Shown here piece by piece: positions 5,914 to 6,076 of a stretch of DNA of 6,076 nt (positions are counted from its first letter, which is position 1; every line of letters starts with the position of its first letter). The translations under genes and the position numbers were made by a program. The DNA is taken from contig CALVHJ010000079.1 in NCBI GenBank assembly GCA_944327425.1, forward strand, positions 1 through 6,076. Reading direction: 5' to 3'. This DNA is from an uncultured Bacilli bacterium. Its GTDB lineage: Bacteria; Bacillota_I; Bacilli_A; RF39; UBA660. Under the pieces are notes generated by a model. It made no database searches, had not been told where the DNA came from, and saw only the letters and a list, made by a program, of their open reading frames with translations.

Positions 5914-5932
5914 AAATAAAGGAAGTGATATT

Positions 5933-6010
5933 ATGCGTTACAACGTAATTAAAGATGCCAATAATATAATTAATAAAAGTCCTTATTTAGTAACTAACCC
6001 CCAAGTTTGA
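5933..6010 (+). pseudogene. trmB: Truncated trmB-like ORF (25 codons), N-terminal remnant
   Basis: The ATG at 5933 has a strong ribosome-binding site (AAAGGAAGTGAT, 5918-5929) and its own promoter, yet the frame stops at TGA after 25 codons. The peptide begins MRYNVIKDA and continues with SPYLVTNPQ at residues 16-24. From memory this fits the N-terminus of bacterial TrmB, tRNA (guanine-N7)-methyltransferase, where a similar MRxRNxxxA...SPxxIxxP stretch leads into KGKW and the SAM-binding domain. Here everything after the first 24 or so residues (about 190 codons) is absent, and no other frame downstream restores TrmB-like sequence before a terminator at 6036. A real 25-residue leader peptide is the alternative. 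The TrmB match is recall rather than an alignment, so identity is moderate. Confidence 0.55.
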
Positions 6011-6035
6011 CAGTTGTTATTTAAAAATATCTCGC

Positions 6036-6060
6036 AAAGCCAGAAAGAATCTGGTTTTTT
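6036..6060 (+). terminator. Intrinsic terminator after the trmB-like remnant
   Basis: A 9-bp stem AAAGCCAGA (6036-6044) pairs with TCTGGTTTT (6050-6058), including one G-U pair, around the loop AAGAA; the T run spans 6055-6060. It begins 25 nt after the TGA of the 25-codon ORF. It could be the original trmB terminator retained across a deletion, or the terminator of an attenuator. Confidence 0.8.
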
Positions 6061-6076
6061 ATTTATTTTATAATTG

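Noticed and set aside
6007..6012. Perfect -35 hexamer TTGACA.
   Set aside because: No acceptable -10 lies 16-19 bp downstream, and a terminator starts at 6036, so a functional promoter is unlikely.
6008..6072. Reading the TGA at 6008 as Trp (code 4) extends the 25-codon ORF to a 47-codon ORF ending in TAA.
   Set aside because: All ten Trp codons in the called genes are TGG, and the extension runs through an obvious terminator hairpin and T run. UGA is best read as stop; no SECIS-like hairpin follows it.

Overview
The window looks like chromosome from a very AT-rich, low-GC Bacillota, plausibly one of the gut Bacilli lineages (inference). The reasons are strong AGGAGG-type ribosome-binding sites, near-consensus sigma-A promoters with 17-bp spacers, a tRNA with an encoded CCA end, and a ylbL/ylbJ pair like that of Bacillus subtilis. 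All ten tryptophan codons in the called genes are TGG, so UGA is read as stop and this is not a Mycoplasma-type code.

Left part (1-2221): the 3' half of a tRNA-Leu(UAG) and its terminator are followed by a small, very acidic minus-strand protein. Its promoter lies back to back with that of a plus-strand pair: a TtcA-like tRNA thiolation enzyme and, 2 nt further on, an unrecognised 260-residue soluble protein.

Middle part (2210-4182): a membrane-anchored PDZ/Lon-type serine protease (YlbL/SepM family) on the minus strand is divergent from a YlbJ-family membrane protein on the plus strand. Only 41 bp separate them. The protease gene overlaps the end of the unknown gene by 12 bp. The ylbJ gene overlaps the end of the pseudopilin operon by 4 bp.

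Right part (4179-5812, minus strand): a DedA/VTT-family membrane protein is followed by two tightly coupled type IV pseudopilin-like proteins. No assembly ATPase, platform protein or prepilin peptidase lies in the window, so the pseudopilins must rely on machinery encoded elsewhere, perhaps a Com-type competence pseudopilus (inference).

Right edge (5813-6076): a plus-strand promoter is covered by a striking nested palindrome and drives a well-initiated ORF of only 25 codons. The peptide resembles the N-terminus of TrmB (tRNA m7G46 methyltransferase) and ends just before that family's usual KGKW segment; an intrinsic terminator follows. I read this as a trmB remnant left by an internal deletion, with a regulated leader peptide as the alternative.

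I see no CRISPR array, insertion sequence, toxin-antitoxin pair or phage gene. The points most worth following are the trmB-like remnant with its palindromic promoter, the very short 5' leaders implied by four of the five promoters, and the dedA-pseudopilin operon.
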